Of a stretch of DNA of 21,981 bases, positions 19,476-21,981 are shown piece by piece (the first letter of the stretch is position 1; each line of letters starts with the position of its first letter). A program made the position numbers and the translations under genes. A model generated the notes under the pieces. The model searched no databases and had not been told where the DNA came from. It worked only from the letters and a program-made list of their open reading frames with translations. The DNA is from a virus. Location: positions 1 to 21,981 of IMG/VR virus record IMGVR_UViG_3300002511_000003; one strand, given 5' to 3'.

Positions 19476-20971
19476 AGAAGTCATCAAAGCCCGTTACAAG
19501 TAAACCTGCGGCCAAGAAGGCGGGTCGTCCGAAAGGATCAAGGAACCGGAAAGGTAAGGAGAGTGAACTGGCTCGGTCAAAGCGTTCTGACTTGCATTGG
19601 TTTGCGAAGACGTATCTGGACATGGACTTGTATCCTTGGCAGGTGGATGTGTTGAAGGAATTGAATTATCGTGAGAGTCGTGTGGCGTTGAAAGCGGCGA
19701 ATGGTAGTGGGAAGACTAGTATGGTGGCGGCGATAGCGGTGTTGTGGCATGTGATTAGTTTTCCTGATAGCTTGGTGGTGTGTACTGCTGGAGTTTATCG
19801 TCAGGTGGAAGCTGCTTTGTGGCCTACGTTGAAGAGGTATGTGCAGCAATTGACGGCGGGTGAGGGGTTTGAGGTTACGCAGAGTGGGTTGAGGTTTGTG
19901 AATGGGGCGCGGGCGATTGGGTTTAGTGCTAGTGACCCGCACAAGGCGGAGGGTTGGCATAGGCAGGGGGAGAGTAACAATCTTTTGTTTATTGTGGATG
20001 AAGCGAAGGGTATCCATGATGATGAGATTTTCCATGCGGTTGAGCGGTGTCAGCCTAGTCGGTTATTGATGATGAGCAGTCCGGGAGCGGCTACGGGTTT
20101 CTTTTATGACGCGTTCACTAAACAACGGGAGCGTTGGGAGACATTTACTGTGACGGCCTATGACTGTCCCCATTTGACGAAGGACTGGATTAGCGAACAG
20201 ATTGCGACTTATGGAGAGAGCAGCCCTTTGATTCGGAGTATGATCTATGGCGAGTTCATGGATGACAGTGATGAGGGTGTGGTGTTGATGTTGAAGGACT
20301 TGGAGAAATGTTTGAAGGAACCGCCTGAGCGTAAGGATGGGATGAAGTGTGCGTTTGTGGATTTCGCAGCAGGAGGTGATGAGTGTGTGTTTGCTTTGCG
20401 AGTGGGCAATGAGGTGACAGTGATGGAGTGTTGGAAGGATCGGGACACGAACAAGAGTATAGGTAGGTTATTGCAGTTGTTTGATATTCATGGGGTGGTG
20501 GGGGATGAGGTGTATGGAGATGAAGGCGGTTTGGGATTACCGATGTGCGATGCCTTGATGGAAGCGGGGTTTGACATCCATCGGGTAAACTTTGGGGGGA
20601 AACCTTTTGATCCTAGGTATACTAATCGGGGGGCAGAGATTTGGCATCAGGCAGCTAGAGCTATTGAGCGGCAGGATGTGCGTTTGTTTGATGATGGATT
20701 GTTGCATCAACAGATGATTACCAGGAGGAGCGATGTGGGTCGGTCAGGCAAGCTGGGAGTGGAACCGAAGGATCGCATGAAGGCGCGTGGATTGGCTAGT
20801 CCTGACAGGGCTGACGCGGTGTTGGGGTGCATAGCTTGTGGAGGCGGGATAGGCGGGTCTTGGGAATATTATGAGAGTATTAGCCGTCCATCACTGGGCG
20901 AGTTGTATGATGAAGCGGAGGCTATAGCTGATTCAATGTCTGTCCCGCCGGGGATGGAGGTTGGATGGTAA
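19472..20971 (+). CDS. terL: Terminase large subunit (ATPase-nuclease)
   Basis: I chose ATG 19472 (MKKSSKPVT, ATGA overlap), which gives 499 aa; the frame extends upstream into the previous gene. An AT-hook-like GRPKGSRNRKGK is at the N-terminus. The ATPase has Walker A (ANGSGKT, 76-82), Walker B with DE at 176-177 (LLFIVDEAKG) and a coupling motif MMSSPG. The nuclease domain has D297 (AFVDFAAGGDE), DEVYGDEGG and a final DRADAVLGC. It cuts concatemeric DNA and pumps it into the prohead through the portal, whose gene begins about 700 bases downstream. The coding strand is markedly G+T-rich. Confidence 0.93.
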   Translation: MKKSSKPVTSKPAAKKAGRPKGSRNRKGKESELARSKRSDLHWFAKTYLDMDLYPWQVDVLKELNYRESRVALKAANGSGKTSMVAAIAVLWHVISFPDSLVVCTAGVYRQVEAALWPTLKRYVQQLTAGEGFEVTQSGLRFVNGARAIGFSASDPHKAEGWHRQGESNNLLFIVDEAKGIHDDEIFHAVERCQPSRLLMMSSPGAATGFFYDAFTKQRERWETFTVTAYDCPHLTKDWISEQIATYGESSPLIRSMIYGEFMDDSDEGVVLMLKDLEKCLKEPPERKDGMKCAFVDFAAGGDECVFALRVGNEVTVMECWKDRDTNKSIGRLLQLFDIHGVVGDEVYGDEGGLGLPMCDALMEAGFDIHRVNFGGKPFDPRYTNRGAEIWHQAARAIERQDVRLFDDGLLHQQMITRRSDVGRSGKLGVEPKDRMKARGLASPDRADAVLGCIACGGGIGGSWEYYESISRPSLGELYDEAEAIADSMSVPPGMEVGW

Positions 20972-20993
20972 TATGAATTATTTATTTGCCAGT

Positions 20994-21002
20994 GGTGTCA
21001 CA
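20994..21002. promoter_or_regulatory. GGTGTCACA, imperfect copy 4 of the TGTGTCACA motif
   Basis: One mismatch from the palindrome, but the following bases make a 12-mer identical to that at 15656 (GTGTCACATTGT). It lies in the 50-base gap between terL and the small basic gene. Confidence 0.4.
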
Positions 21003-21021
21003 TTGTGTTACGGGGGATTGA

Positions 21022-21153
21022 ATGAAGGTTGTTAAGGAGAAAAAGGTTAAGCGGGGGAACATAACTCCACAGGGATATACTGTGCCGACCAAGGCGGATA
21101 TTAAGGCCGGGAAGATTGAGCCGCGTGGTCGCAACCGTGGAAGGGGAAGATAA
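21022..21153 (+). CDS. 43-aa very basic protein
   Basis: ATG 21022 follows GGGGG at good spacing, and the stop abuts the next ATG (TAAATG). The product is Lys/Arg/Gly-rich, ending with an RGR-type tail (RGRNRGRGR), and probably binds nucleic acid or another acidic partner. The middle (TPQGYTVPTKADIKAGK) is reminiscent of small phage proteins next to portal genes. No family is recognised. Confidence 0.6.
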   Translation: MKVVKEKKVKRGNITPQGYTVPTKADIKAGKIEPRGRNRGRGR

Positions 21154-21342
21154 ATGGCAGGTAACTGGATTCAAAATGCGAACATTAAGAAGGGGGCATT
21201 CACAAGGAAAGCCAAGGCAGCAGATAAGTCTGTCGGGCAGTATGTGAAACAAGTCCTGAAACCGGGTTCCAAGGCAAGCGCGAAAACGAAGAAACAGGCG
21301 GTCTTGGCCCGGACATTCAGGAACATGGCGCGTAAAGGTTGA
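21154..21342 (+). CDS. Small basic phage protein (62 aa) near portal
   Basis: The ATG directly follows the previous stop. The protein begins MAGNWIQNANIKKGAFTRKA, continues with AADKSVGQYVKQVL and ends in a Lys/Arg-rich helix (KKQAVLARTFRNMARKG). This MAGNWI-KKGAFTRKA-TKKQAxLAxTxRxM pattern recurs in phage genomes beside the terminase and portal genes, usually as a hypothetical protein. It could be a scaffold-like or DNA-associated minor protein. The function is unknown. Confidence 0.7.
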   Translation: MAGNWIQNANIKKGAFTRKAKAADKSVGQYVKQVLKPGSKASAKTKKQAVLARTFRNMARKG

Positions 21343-21418
21343 CGATCAGCATTGAGCGACAAAAAGATTTGTCAGTCAAAATCGGGGGAATATGAGCGAC
21401 TAACTGAAGGGAAAGATC

Positions 21419-21673
21419 ATGCCAAAGAATAAGGGATTTAATTTACCACCCACCTATGCTGAAACGAAGGAGCGCGAAGCGGTGCGCCAGTGGAGACTCA
21501 AGGGGAAGACTCCTGCCATTGTTACTGCCGCGAGAAAAGCGAAGAGCGGAATCCTGAAAGAAGAGGAAGCCATCAGAAGCAAATCGGATCGGAACGATGC
21601 GACAGTTAAACTTTGGGAGCAGGGAAAAATCACCTCTCAAGAAATGTTCAAGAGGATGGAAGACAAAAAGTAG
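21419..21673 (+). CDS. Hypothetical 84-aa helical protein
   Basis: ATG 21419 follows GAAGGGAAAG with suitable spacing. The product is charged and helical (YAETKEREAVRQWRLKGKTP, TAARKAKSGILKEEEAI), with a likely C-terminal amphipathic helix. It fits between two small basic proteins and the portal start. No domain is recognised. A head-associated or scaffold function is possible by position only. The portal ATG is 8 bases after its stop. Confidence 0.6.
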   Translation: MPKNKGFNLPPTYAETKEREAVRQWRLKGKTPAIVTAARKAKSGILKEEEAIRSKSDRNDATVKLWEQGKITSQEMFKRMEDKK

Positions 21674-21681
21674 ATATTTAG

Positions 21682-21981
21682 ATGAGCGAGAAGATTTACA
21701 ACTTGGTGGCGGATGACATCAAGTCCCGCGTGGAATGGGAGACGCGACAGGCGTTGTGGTATCAGATGCGTAACAACGGTCTGAAGCGGAAACACAAGCC
21801 TTGGCCTAACGCGGCTGATATGCATTTCCCGTTAATAGATACCACCATCAACAAGTTGAAGCCGGGGTTCTTTCAACAAGCCATGGGGCTTGAGGTACTG
21901 GCTACGTTTGTTCCCATGCGAAGTCAGTTGGCGGGATTCACCACGGCGGCTGAACAATGGTTTTCCTATAAGCTCCATGAG
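21682..21981 (+). CDS. Portal protein, N-terminal part (3' partial)
   Basis: The frame runs off the window end after 100 codons. The N-terminal pattern KSRVEWETRQALWYQMRNNG, then HKPWPNAADMHFPLIDTTIN and KLKPGFFQQAMGLEVLATF, is the form seen in a class of phage portal proteins (PWPNAxDxHFPLIDT). Portals form the dodecameric ring through which TerL threads DNA. The order terS-terL-small genes-portal confirms a packaging module that continues to the right, where capsid genes are expected. Confidence 0.8.
   Translation, partial: MSEKIYNLVADDIKSRVEWETRQALWYQMRNNGLKRKHKPWPNAADMHFPLIDTTINKLKPGFFQQAMGLEVLATFVPMRSQLAGFTTAAEQWFSYKLHE

Noticed and set aside
20973-21035. 20-codon ORF between terL and the 43-aa gene
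   Set aside because: It has no ribosome binding site and overlaps the better-supported ATG at 21022. The TGTGTCACA-like motif better explains the gap.

Overview
This 22 kb window is about one half of a temperate dsDNA tailed-phage genome. The evidence is a tyrosine integrase, a RecT/RecB-like recombination pair, a packaging module (TerS-like, TerL, start of a portal) and long coiled-coil virion proteins. Genes are dense, with many ATGA, GTGA and TAATG junctions. No bacterial housekeeping gene is visible. The host is not certain. The integrase C-terminus (RHTFAS ... MGH ... HY ... FWNIFP) resembles integrases I associate with Verrucomicrobiota and other PVC bacteria, so that is the best guess, from memory only.

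Layout, left to right. (1) 1-5339, + strand: the tail end of the virion module, with the C-terminus of one protein, a 600-aa coiled-coil protein and a 1048-aa protein. The last two are plausible internal or DNA-ejection proteins. (2) 5373-6600: a calcineurin-like phosphoesterase, a small helix-turn-helix protein and a small unknown. (3) 6593-8397: the lysogeny region. A minus-strand ribbon-helix-helix protein faces a control region (6815-7177) rich in palindromes and repeats, followed by the integrase and a rho-independent terminator. (4) 8433-15592: a long early or replication operon. It holds two excisionase-like HTH proteins, RecT, a Cas4/RecB-type nuclease with four Cys, an SSB-like protein, a C5 cytosine methyltransferase with a second long reading frame nested in it, a stand-alone DnaA domain IV protein, a frameshifted RusA-like resolvase, a zinc ribbon, a Lar-like anti-restriction protein, a tiny membrane protein and a DUF1376 protein. 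(5) 15593-18197: a minus-strand block of seven small accessory genes that look like plasmid or mobile-element cargo. (6) 18416-21981, + strand: TerS-like protein, an XF1762-like protein, TerL, three small proteins and the start of the portal.

Virion genes lie at both ends of the window and the integrase in the middle, so this is best read as a circular or circularly permuted free phage genome rather than a prophage integrated at the integrase-side attachment site.

The most interesting signals are as follows. First, the methyltransferase gene is apparently dual-coded: signature motifs of two recurrent phage protein families are written by the same nucleotides in two frames, starting from a stop/start/start junction. 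Second, a palindromic TGTGTCACA motif occurs in four non-coding places and could be a phage-wide operator. Third, the RusA gene is split between frames. Fourth, a DnaA DNA-binding domain is encoded alone.
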